From positions 1 through 41,122 of the forward strand of contig JAUCBJ010000157.1 in the NCBI GenBank assembly GCA_032718475.1: a DNA stretch of 41,122 nucleotides. Reading direction: 5' to 3'. The DNA comes from Nemertoderma westbladi (taxonomy: Eukaryota; Xenacoelomorpha; Nemertodermatida; Nemertodermatidae). Below the pieces are notes generated by a model. It saw nothing but the letters and a program-made list of their open reading frames with translations, had not been told where the DNA came from and made no database searches. Each line of letters opens with the position of its first letter. Position 1 is the first letter of the stretch. A program made the translations under genes and the position numbers. Shown piece by piece: positions 32,396-40,272 of the stretch.

Positions 32396-35300
32396 TTATT
32401 GAGTCTGACTGAGTTTATGCGTTTCTAGAGTATTTATCAGTGAGTTTGTTGATGCACCCTTCTTAGTTAGAGAGTTGGCCAACTGATGATAGGTATCAAC
32501 CCATTGTAGATCACTGATCTCACCTTTCTCCAACATTTCGCGGATGAGTCGTATATCTATCCGAAGGCGCTTCTCTGTTAAGCTTCCTTTATCAGTGTAT
32601 ATATTGTCAATAAGTGATTGACTATCAGTATATATATATATTGGAATTGTGGTCGATAATATTTCACCAAGAACTGATGCCAGTGAGTAGGCATTATCAA
32701 TAGCATGAACTGCAGCTAATGTTTCAGCTGCTAAACTGCTACGTGCTACCCGTCTGAGTTTCTTTGACTGCCAATCTAACAAAGCTCCATTGTTTGTACA
32801 ATCCGAAACAAAAATAAGATAACCCCCTTGGGAGCTTCCATCATCTAAATTTCCATAAGAAGCATCGGTATAACATATGATCTTCAAATCTTGCAGATTC
32901 AATCTGGGAAATTTCAATACCATAGCGAATGACTTTACACGTCGAACGATTTTATTTGCATAACATATGTCATTAATCTTGGGGTCTTTTAATTTACTGC
33001 TCAAGTTACAAGTATCAAAACTAATATCTGGTCGACTTTGTGTAGCAATCCAATTGAGTTGCCCACATAGCATTTGAAGAGCTTTAAACTCCTTGTTGGT
33101 AAGTTGCGAATCCTTATTTCTGTTACTTGCCAAGTCAATTGGCTGAAGCTTCTCAATATAACGATGCTGATCCAGTAAAATACCATGGCGATTTTGCCTC
33201 AACTCCAGACCAACATGTTTAAGGACTGTATCTTTCTCAATTCCAACAACAAAGACCTTTCTTAATTCATTAATAATTGTACATTCGAATTCAGCTGTTC
33301 CTGCCCAAAGTTCATCATCAACATGCATAGATAAAATGCCACCAATTACACCATTACTTTCCCAGTAATATAAACAGTCATCATTCATTGATCTTTTCAT
33401 TCCTATTTGTTCTAAAACCTTCTTTACTTTCATGAACCACTTTCTTGGTGCATCGGATAAACCATCAACACATTTCTTTAGACACCAAAGTTGACCTGGT
33501 TTCTTAAATTCCTGTGGAGGCTCTAGGTAAACTTCTCGATCTATTTGCTCACCCTGTAGAAAAGCAGTCTGTATATCCATTGAATGAATGGTCCAATTGG
33601 TAGTTGCTGCTACTGATAGTAACAGGCGGATATTTTCTTTCTTTCCAGTTGGTGAAAATTTGGCAAGTTCTGCTGTCTCTTCCTCAAACCCTCGTGCAAC
33701 TAATCTCGCTTTTAATCTGCCGTCATTTTTCATTGTACAAACCCACTTAGTAGATAGCCTATCTTGACCCACATCATCTACAGCCTTATATACATTATGC
33801 CGGTCCCACATCTGTACTTGGTATACCTTGGCTTCAGCATATTTATCACTAACAACATAGTCATTTATATAAACATCTTCAGTACCATCGCTAACTGGTG
33901 TATTATTATCTGTCCATTCGTCAATGTCAGTACCAAAGTCAAAATTATCACAATCATCCTGCCTTTCTTTAGGACCAGTAAATTGTACATTTAAGCAATT
34001 TCTGTACTTTCCTGTTGCTTTTCCAGCTCTGCTAAGCACAATTCCATGACACCAGTTATCTTCACCTTTAAGACGAAATGATATTTTATCATTAATCTTT
34101 GCTAGTGTTAATTTTGCAGACTCTCTGATGGTATGACTCTGGGTATCATGAATGCCTTCCTTAGCAACATTAGCAGCAATCAGACCACTAGAAGAATTAC
34201 CCTTTTGAACATCATTAATATCATCATCATATTCGTCAATACATATGATGTCATCCTCAACATTATGCAGATTACTGTTGACCTCAGATAAATTATCAGG
34301 TACACTAGTGGTTTGATTTTTTTGATCAAATGCAACATCGCAGGTCTTCAAAAGTCTTAAACTATGAACCTTTACAATCGAACCACCATGTTTTACATAA
34401 ACTATCTTACCATCGCGGCCAATAACCATTCCAGGGCCCTTCCATTCAGCTGAATTATCCCGCTTGTAGAATACGCTGTCCCCTTGGATATAAACATCAT
34501 CCTGTGATCTGATGTTGTGTCGCATTGCTCTTCTAACTTTCTCAGAAGATTCCGCTTGTATACATATTTCTCTGGCTCCATGAATGGCATTTAAATGCTT
34601 AGCTACTATTTGAGATGACGTGACCCCCTCTAAAGCAGGTAATTGATCATTCAGGACGCAAGGGAGGTTGGGGTTCTGTCCAAAGACAAGTTGATATGGG
34701 CTATATCCATTAACATTATGTAAACAATTCTTAGCATTAACACACCAAGCCAATCCAGTTTCCAAATCATACTTGCAATCACTCATAAGTTTCTGTAACA
34801 TATCCTTTAAAACACCATTATGCCTTTCATTCAGACCATTTGACCAAGGACTTTCTGCTGGGGTTGGAATAAGTTTAATATTAAATTGCTCAGCCATTTC
34901 TCTAAAGGTAGAATTATCAAACTCACCACCATTATCAGACATGATTTGCTTTGGAGGGCCATAAATGGCCATCCAACAGCGAATGAATTTGTCAGCAATC
35001 ACAGATTTTTCCTTCGTTCTTACCACAGTAGCACCACTCAACCTTGTCATATGATCAATCACATGTAGAATCCACGTTTTATTGCCCCATTGAATCAGAT
35101 CTCCCGCCACAGTTTCATTGAACTCTTTGGCCAATGAAAATCCAACAACAGGCCTAGGTTTTGGCTTCTTATACTTCTTACACACTGAACATGTCTCTGT
35201 AACTTTATTCACCTCACAAGTAATCTCTTTGCTGGATAACCCCGCATCCTTAATTAATCCTAATAGCCTGTCAGCTGAAGGGTGTGCAAATTGCTTATGT

Positions 35301-36805
35301 AATTTTAGTGCCATCTTTTTAACATCATTAACACAATTTTCAGTGAACAAAATGACATTTTCAATACAAGGAAAATTTTCCTTTGGTGTCAGTAATATGC
35401 AATAATGACCAGATGTAGATTTTCTTAATAATATGTCTTGATCAAGTATGTTAGCAGTATCATTATCTAAATTGATAACACACTTGGCTCTTTTTAGTGA
35501 TTGTTTACTCAAAAGTAACGGTATATGTTTGTTTACCACATCTGTTGCCACCATGCAATATTTTTCACCTATAAACACAGGTATTGTTACCTTTTTCTTA
35601 GAAGCAACCTTTTCACCATCACCAAACCTAAATTTAGTGTTGCTATATTGCTCTATAACATTATTGCTAGCAAACTCACCTAGAGATTCCAGATAAACGG
35701 ACAACCATTCTTCTCCACATACTGTTGAAGTACAACCAGTATCCAATATACCATGATTAAATGTTTCTAGAATAAATGTCGATTGTTCTTCTTCCGGTTT
35801 AATAAACAGTGTTATATATACATCATTATCGATACCGGTACCCCCATCATTATTAGGGGGTTGATAGTCAGAGCAGTATTTTTGAAAATGGTGTGGAGAT
35901 TTACAACTTCGACACAACATTTGTTGACCATCGGCATACCTGGGATTATTAGATACTCTACCATATGTGATCGACACACCACGTCTGATACTGGTACCGG
36001 TACTACTACCTCGAGAATCAAAACGTCCTCGATTATATGAATTATATGATGGTCGTCCAGCTGATCTACTTCTAAAATTAGGCCTACCTCTAATATACCG
36101 ACCACGTGATGTAAAATAAACAGATTGTTCATCATCACAGTCCTCCAAATAACCTTCCTCATATAAATTATGATTATCCTCACAAAGGAATGTATCCTCA
36201 GTCTCTTGCTTGACACGCACCGCAGTTGTACGCCCACTATCAGCACCTGTAAACATCACCTTTGATTCCCCAAAGATACGTTTTAATGCTGTCTTCATTT
36301 CTTGGTATTTTAAATCCTTTACTGCTGTTAGAGCCATTTTTCTCTCTGAATCTGACAAATTCGCCTTATCTAAAAGCTCAAAAGCTAAAACTCCATCCCC
36401 GATACTCATGTCATATTCTTTGGCTTTGTTATACCGTTTCTCAAACTCATTGATAAAGTCGGAAATAGTCTCTACATCTTTCTTCTTTAAATATTTAAAC
36501 AACGAATAGGCTTCGTAAGCACAGTCGATTTTATCCTTCAGATAAACTTCATCGAGTTTTCTAAGTAACGTTTTAACTCCGTCATCTGCATTTAGTTGTT
36601 CAATGGGTACCTCTAAAGCTTTATCCTTAGCTTTCCTTGGTAAACACAGCAATATAGCTGGGGCTTGTCGTCTCTTTTCTATATCAGTAACAAGTTGCCA
36701 AATCTTTAACTCCCGTTGCCACGTAACATAATCCGAACCATCACCTAACAGAGGTGGATTTTTATACGACCGCCCACCGGAAACATTTGTACTACTTTCA
36801 GCCAT
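32396..36805 (-). CDS. Ty1/copia Gag-Pol polyprotein
   Basis: One 1469-codon ORF carries all copia functions in the order Gag, protease, integrase, RT, RNase H. A Gag domain (UBN2-like) occupies ~20-180 and an Arg/Gly/Ser-rich stretch 230-290. A zinc knuckle CX2CX4HX4C is at 298-311, and the protease DTG at 355-357. The integrase has an HX4H...CX2C zinc domain (H503, H508, C539, C542) and the catalytic triad D569, D624, E660 with exactly 35 residues between the last two. Reverse transcriptase shows KARLVARGF (1032), MDIQTAFLQG (1076) and the active site HVDD at 1161-1164, where YVDD is usual. RNase H has D1314 (YTDAS), E1361 (AAETLA) and D1394 (YTDSQ). Residues ~900-945, before RT, form a small domain with SRAGKATGK. 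No frameshift separates Gag from Pol, as in Drosophila copia. The stop is followed by a run of A on the coding strand. Confidence 0.95.
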   Translation of the reverse strand: MAESSTNVSGGRSYKNPPLLGDGSDYVTWQRELKIWQLVTDIEKRRQAPAILLCLPRKAKDKALEVPIEQLNADDGVKTLLRKLDEVYLKDKIDCAYEAYSLFKYLKKKDVETISDFINEFEKRYNKAKEYDMSIGDGVLAFELLDKANLSDSERKMALTAVKDLKYQEMKTALKRIFGESKVMFTGADSGRTTAVRVKQETEDTFLCEDNHNLYEEGYLEDCDDEQSVYFTSRGRYIRGRPNFRSRSAGRPSYNSYNRGRFDSRGSSTGTSIRRGVSITYGRVSNNPRYADGQQMLCRSCKSPHHFQKYCSDYQPPNNDGGTGIDNDVYITLFIKPEEEQSTFILETFNHGILDTGCTSTVCGEEWLSVYLESLGEFASNNVIEQYSNTKFRFGDGEKVASKKKVTIPVFIGEKYCMVATDVVNKHIPLLLSKQSLKRAKCVINLDNDTANILDQDILLRKSTSGHYCILLTPKENFPCIENVILFTENCVNDVKKMALKLHKQFAHPSADRLLGLIKDAGLSSKEITCEVNKVTETCSVCKKYKKPKPRPVVGFSLAKEFNETVAGDLIQWGNKTWILHVIDHMTRLSGATVVRTKEKSVIADKFIRCWMAIYGPPKQIMSDNGGEFDNSTFREMAEQFNIKLIPTPAESPWSNGLNERHNGVLKDMLQKLMSDCKYDLETGLAWCVNAKNCLHNVNGYSPYQLVFGQNPNLPCVLNDQLPALEGVTSSQIVAKHLNAIHGAREICIQAESSEKVRRAMRHNIRSQDDVYIQGDSVFYKRDNSAEWKGPGMVIGRDGKIVYVKHGGSIVKVHSLRLLKTCDVAFDQKNQTTSVPDNLSEVNSNLHNVEDDIICIDEYDDDINDVQKGNSSSGLIAANVAKEGIHDTQSHTIRESAKLTLAKINDKISFRLKGEDNWCHGIVLSRAGKATGKYRNCLNVQFTGPKERQDDCDNFDFGTDIDEWTDNNTPVSDGTEDVYINDYVVSDKYAEAKVYQVQMWDRHNVYKAVDDVGQDRLSTKWVCTMKNDGRLKARLVARGFEEETAELAKFSPTGKKENIRLLLSVAATTNWTIHSMDIQTAFLQGEQIDREVYLEPPQEFKKPGQLWCLKKCVDGLSDAPRKWFMKVKKVLEQIGMKRSMNDDCLYYWESNGVIGGILSMHVDDELWAGTAEFECTIINELRKVFVVGIEKDTVLKHVGLELRQNRHGILLDQHRYIEKLQPIDLASNRNKDSQLTNKEFKALQMLCGQLNWIATQSRPDISFDTCNLSSKLKDPKINDICYANKIVRRVKSFAMVLKFPRLNLQDLKIICYTDASYGNLDDGSSQGGYLIFVSDCTNNGALLDWQSKKLRRVARSSLAAETLAAVHAIDNAYSLASVLGEILSTTIPIYIYTDSQSLIDNIYTDKGSLTEKRLRIDIRLIREMLEKGEISDLQWVDTYHQLANSLTKKGASTNSLINTLETHKLSQTQ

Positions 36806-36872
36806 TAATATTATATTAGTTACGTTGTAGGCCTACTACCTACCTATTGTCTGTTTATTCAGCGTCAACACG

Positions 36873-36883
36873 CTCTGCTACCA
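36873..36883 (-). promoter_or_regulatory. Primer-binding site, initiator-Met tRNA
   Basis: On the minus strand, TGGTAGCAGAG follows the 5' LTR with no gap. It is complementary to the CTCTGCTACCA 3' end of animal initiator-Met tRNA, the usual primer of Ty1/copia elements. Confidence 0.85.
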
Positions 36884-37010
36884 TGTTAAAGTGTAAAACA
36901 GTAAGATAGGAAACGTACCGCCGTACCGGTGTTCCTCCTTCTATATCTTTCATATCTTATATATAGTTTGAATATCCCGCCACCAATATACTACATATAT
37001 ACATTTGACA
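36884..37010 (-). repeat. Copia 5' LTR (127 bp)
   Basis: This is the promoter-side LTR in element orientation and is identical by eye to 32158-32284. The Gag-Pol ATG is only 79 bp from its inner edge, so the untranslated leader is short. Confidence 0.93.
36956..36966 (-). promoter_or_regulatory. TATA-like box in the copia 5' LTR
   Basis: CTATATATAAG on the minus strand lies in the middle of the LTR, about 150 bp before the Gag-Pol ATG. This is the expected place for an RNA polymerase II core promoter. No functional evidence beyond position and sequence. Confidence 0.5.
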
Positions 37011-38162
37011 CGAGAGAGTTGCTCACGAGAGAGAGAGAGTTGCTCACGGGAGAAAGTTGCTCACGAGAGAGAGTTGCTCACGGGAGAGAGTTGTTGACCC
37101 GAGTGTTGCTCATGGGAGAGAGTTGCTCACGAGAGAGAGAGTTGCTCACGGGAGAGAGTTGCTCACGGGAGAGAGTTGCTCACGGGAGAGTGTTGCTTAC
37201 GGGAGAGTGTTGCTCACCCGAGAGAGTTGCTCACGAGAGAGAGTTGCTCACGGGAGAGATTTGCTCACGGGAAGGAGTTGCTCACGGGAGAGAGTTGCTC
37301 ACGAGAGAGAGAGTTGCTCACGGGAGAGAGTTGCTCACTTGCTCACGGGTAGGAGTTGCTCACGGGAGAGAGTTGCTCACGAGAGAGAGAGAGTTGCTCA
37401 CGGGAGAGAGTTGCTCACCCGAGACGAAAGAGTTGCTCACGAGAGAGAGAGTTGCTCACGGGAGAAAGTTGCTCACGAGAGAGAGTTGCTCACGGGAGAG
37501 AGTTGCCCACCCGAGGCGGGAGAGAGTTGCTCACGAGAGAGAGATTTGCTCATGGGAGAGAGTTGCTCACGGGAGAGAGTTGCTCACGGGAAGGAGTTGC
37601 TCACGGGAAGGAGTTGCTCACGGGAAGGAGTTGCTCACGGGAGAGAGTTGCTCACGAGAGAGAGTTGCTCACGGGAGAGAGTTGCTCACGGGAAGGAGTT
37701 GCTCACGGGAGAGAGTTGCTCACGGGAGAGAGAGTTGCTCACGGGAGAGAGTTGCTCACGGGAGAGAGTTGCTCACGGGAAGGAGTTGCTCACGGGAAGG
37801 AGTTGCTCACGGGAGAGAGTTGCTCATGAGAGAGAGTTGCTCACGGGAGAGAGTTGCTCACGAGAGAGAGTTGCTCACGGGAGAGAGTTGCTCACGGGAA
37901 GGAGTTGCCCATGACAGAGAGTTGCTCACGAGAGAGAGTTGCTCACGGGAGGGAGTCGCTCACACGAGAGTTGCTCACGGGAGAGAGTTGCTCATGGGAG
38001 GGAGTTGCTCACCCGAGAGAGTTGCTCACCCGAGAGAGTTGCTCACGAGAGAGAGTTGCTCACGGGAGAGAGTTGTTCACCCGAGGCGGGAGAGAGTTGC
38101 TCACGGGAGAGAGTTGCTCACGGGAGAGAGTTGCTCACGGGAGAGAGTTGCTCACGGGAGAG
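37011..38162 (+). repeat. 17-bp satellite array, right part (about 67 units)
   Basis: This continues the array interrupted by the copia element and opens with the right target duplication CGAGA (37011-37015). Units here are mostly CACGGGAGA, with a GGGAAGGAG variant that is rare in the left part, and the CATGGGAGA and CACCCGAGAGTG forms are scarce. The stretch 37091-37435 repeats 31821-32157 nearly base for base. The array ends at 38162 and unique sequence begins about 200 bp from the SGF29 stop codon. Confidence 0.95.
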
Positions 38163-38369
38163 GTTACCCCCATATTCGGTAATAATACCAATCGAAAACA
38201 CGAGTTATTCCATATAGCTACTACTATTATAATCAAACATATCTAAATTATTATAATAACACAATAATAACTCACTGTTGTACCTATTAGGAATAAATAA
38301 TCTACTAAATAATTTACGATAAAAATCACAAACTTATTATAAATGCAAAGCGAGAATGACAACGAGAGA
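38163..38369 (-). other. SGF29 3' UTR region
   Basis: About 207 bp of AT-rich sequence lie between the SGF29 stop codon and the satellite. On the minus strand there is no AATAAA or ATTAAA in it, so the transcript end is not marked and may lie inside the satellite. Confidence 0.5.
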
Positions 38370-38691
38370 CTATCGGGATTTCTTGAAGTCTCGATAGGCG
38401 ACGAGATATAGTTGTGGAATATTAAGTGGTGGACTGAAACCGTCTGGGTAGGTGGAGTCCTCAAACAGCACTGAGTAGGAGTCATCGTGGGTAGAATGGG
38501 GGTTGCGGTGTACCACTGCCTTGTAGAAACAGGTTGTCTGCGGGTAGAGAGCGAGCACCACTGCACCCACGGGGTAGACGGCTTCGGGGTGGGTCTCCGG
38601 GTTGGGTTTACCCAGGGGTAGAGGGATTACCTTCCGGCGAGAGAGAGTGTGTCTGTCGCGCGTCTCCTCGTCAACGTCCTCAATCTCGTAA
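38370..38691 (-). CDS. SGF29: SGF29, last coding exon (tandem Tudor, C-terminal half)
   Basis: This exon encodes the end of SGF29 (CCDC101), the subunit of the SAGA/ATAC histone acetyltransferase complexes that reads H3K4me2/3 through a tandem Tudor domain. After the splice acceptor (TTTTTAG) the frame reads YEIEDVDEE, HTLSRRKVIPLP, then VLALYPQTTCFYKAV, SVLFEDSTYPDG and SPPLNIPQLYLV, and stops with TAG at 38370-38372. These blocks are nearly identical to the vertebrate protein. From what I know of the human structure, the aromatic cage uses two Tyr and a Phe. The Tyr residues of ALYPQTTCFY and the Phe of VLFED are present, as is the acidic DVD that holds the H3 N-terminus. The exon starts in phase 2: one base completes an Arg codon with the previous exon. 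Confidence 0.92.
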
Positions 38692-39027
38692 CTAAAAATA
38701 AAGTAAAACTAAAGGTAAATAAAGTAAAAAATAAGAAAATATAATTAAACCAAAGGCAAATAAGGTAAAACAAATGGTAAATAAAGTAAAACATAAGGCA
38801 AATAATGTAGAACAAGGTTAAATAAAATAATGGAGGGTGTCATGTTAACTCCCAGGGAGTTGAACACTCAGTAACAAAATCAAATCCTATTTTACTCCCA
38901 AGGTTGACCACTCAGTACAATCCAACCATTTTCTTTACTGGAAGTTACACTCATTCCCCTCCAGGCGAGGTGGTGAACTATAATAACCCGAGGTTGTGAT
39001 TGGCTAAATAATATCAATATGACTAAC
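38692..39027 (-). other. SGF29: SGF29 intron, 336 bp
   Basis: The intron begins GTTAGT after ...AGTGGACG and ends TTTTTAG before TTACGAG on the minus strand. Joining the exons gives Arg-Tyr-Glu at the position where human SGF29 reads Lys-Tyr-Glu. It is AT-rich with AAAGTAAA-type runs, and its frame has stops. Confidence 0.88.
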
Positions 39028-39443
39028 CGTCCACTAGATGGGTAATACAGAATAACAGTAGCGAGTATCCAGTTCTCTTCCTCCTCCCCCTTAACTCGGG
39101 CGGCCACCTTGTGGCCCACCGGTACGATGTAGTTGGACTCGGCGGGGGTGGCGCCACACAGTGGCGGCGGCGTGGCCTCCGGCGTGGGGGCGAGCCATAG
39201 AGGCAGGGTCAACGCGTCCTGCTGTAGCATAGTCATGAGGACCCCGCGACGCATCACCTTGCGGGGGGGTTCGTCCCCGCTACTCGCGTATCCCGTCGGT
39301 TTGTGACCATTACCCCCGGACTGCAGCGTCCGGATCGCCGCGATCTTATCGAGGGATCGACGGATCAGTTCCGCCTCGGCTGTGGCGTCGGATAACGCCG
39401 AGTTGTAGAGATGCCGGAGTTTCCCTTTGTAATAGGAGGTCAC
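39028..39443 (-). CDS. SGF29: SGF29, penultimate exon in window (linker and first Tudor)
   Basis: The frame reads SYYKGKLRHLYNSAL, a Glu/Ala-rich helix with LDKIAAIRTL, then EPPRKVMRRGVLMTMLQQ, LTLPLW, PPPLCGATPAESNYI, and GHKVAARVKGEEEENWILATV before the GTTAGT donor. All correspond in order to vertebrate SGF29. An acceptor CACCCAG at 39444-39450 places the exon start at GTGACC, phase 0. With the last exon it gives 245 residues, against about 293 for the human protein. The N-terminal coiled coil that binds other SAGA module subunits (roughly 65-70 residues) is not found and should be encoded further right, beyond the LINE or the window. GC content is clearly higher than in the surrounding DNA. 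Confidence 0.9.
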
Positions 39444-39960
39444 CTGGGTGGTAAACAACAACAAACAAAAGATTACAATTAAAATGTTTTACAGACGCCG
39501 ACAGCCGTCAGTCTATTATTATCAAGAAGAAACGTGATTGGCGCAAGTTTCTGGTGCTGCTTCCCATAAGTATATAATATGTTGATAATTTTATTGCACT
39601 GCATATAAACAACGAAAGGATTTGGCAAACAAAGACAGGCTTATATTAATGCCGCCGCCTCATTTCGTTGATATAATTGGTATAAAGAGAAATAGTATAG
39701 GCCTACACATAGAATAACAGAAACTTGTAAGGTGATGTAGGGCCTGGGTACCAGCGTTGATAATTTATTGAATTTTATTGTCAATGACGTAATGACGTAG
39801 GTGGCGATACGAATTTAATTTAATTAATTACGTCTGGGTGAAAAACAATGTCACTTTAATATTTCAAACTCGCAAACTATCGAAATATAATTACGTTGAA
39901 CAATTCAACAAACATGTATATTTTAGTAGCCGAGATCAATAAAACTATAAAAATAAAATA
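39444..39960 (-). other. Probable SGF29 intron
   Basis: AT-rich sequence with no coding match on either strand. It lies upstream of the SGF29 exon in transcription order and must be part of the next intron if the gene continues to the right. It contains ATAGGCCTAC and two TGACGTAATGACGTA-like half-palindromes near 39785. The LINE begins at its right end. Confidence 0.5.
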
Positions 39961-40272
39961 GATCGGTTGGACCCAAACACTACGGAGGATGAGATTAAAG
40001 ATTTCCTTGAAGGAGAAAGTCTGAATATTGATGATGTCCATGCTCTCCCGCTGAAAGATGGGAACTCGCCATTTAGGGGATTCCATATTACGTGCAAACA
40101 AGCGGACCGTGATCGCATTATGGACCCCAACCTATGGGAGTCAGGTATAGTAATTCGGGACTATTTCCTTACCAACACTGAGCGGCAGGCACTCGGCTTG
40201 CGGATGAGACAGCCAAGCCGCCGCACAACCGCAACTGCAGACAGTGAGACAAATCATGGCCAGTCTGATTGA
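39961..40272 (+). pseudogene. LINE ORF1 C-terminal part
   Basis: About 103 codons end at TGA 40270-40272. The segment LDPNTTEDEIKDFLEGE, then a core ending PNLWESGIVIRDYF, matches the C-terminal domain seen in many invertebrate LINE ORF1 proteins (the RNA-binding chaperone that coats the element RNA). No in-frame ATG is present; the apparent start at 39967 is TTG. The N-terminal parts of ORF1 (PHD finger, coiled coil or zinc knuckle in relatives) are missing. Confidence 0.65.

Larger units (their letters stand above)
32158..37010 (-). mobile_element. Complete Ty1/copia retrotransposon, 4853 bp
   Basis: The element is read on the minus strand. In that order it has a 127-bp 5' LTR (36884-37010), a primer site, one Gag-Pol ORF (36805-32396), a purine tract, and a 127-bp 3' LTR (32158-32284). 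The LTRs are TG..CA bounded and identical by eye. CGAGA target duplications flank it, and the target is the 17-bp satellite. Identical LTRs and an unbroken ORF indicate a recent insertion. Very short LTRs and a domain between integrase and RT resemble the GalEa-like copia lineages of aquatic animals; that placement is inferred. Confidence 0.95.

Noticed and set aside
38892-39464. 190-codon minus ORF starting MLLFTTQ as a separate protein
   Set aside because: It is the SGF29 exon read through the acceptor on one side and the donor on the other. The Met lies in the intron, and the tail after SSGR is intron sequence.
39877-40130. Minus-strand ORFs at the LINE start
   Set aside because: Shadows of the plus-strand ORF1 frame, which matches known LINE ORF1 sequence.
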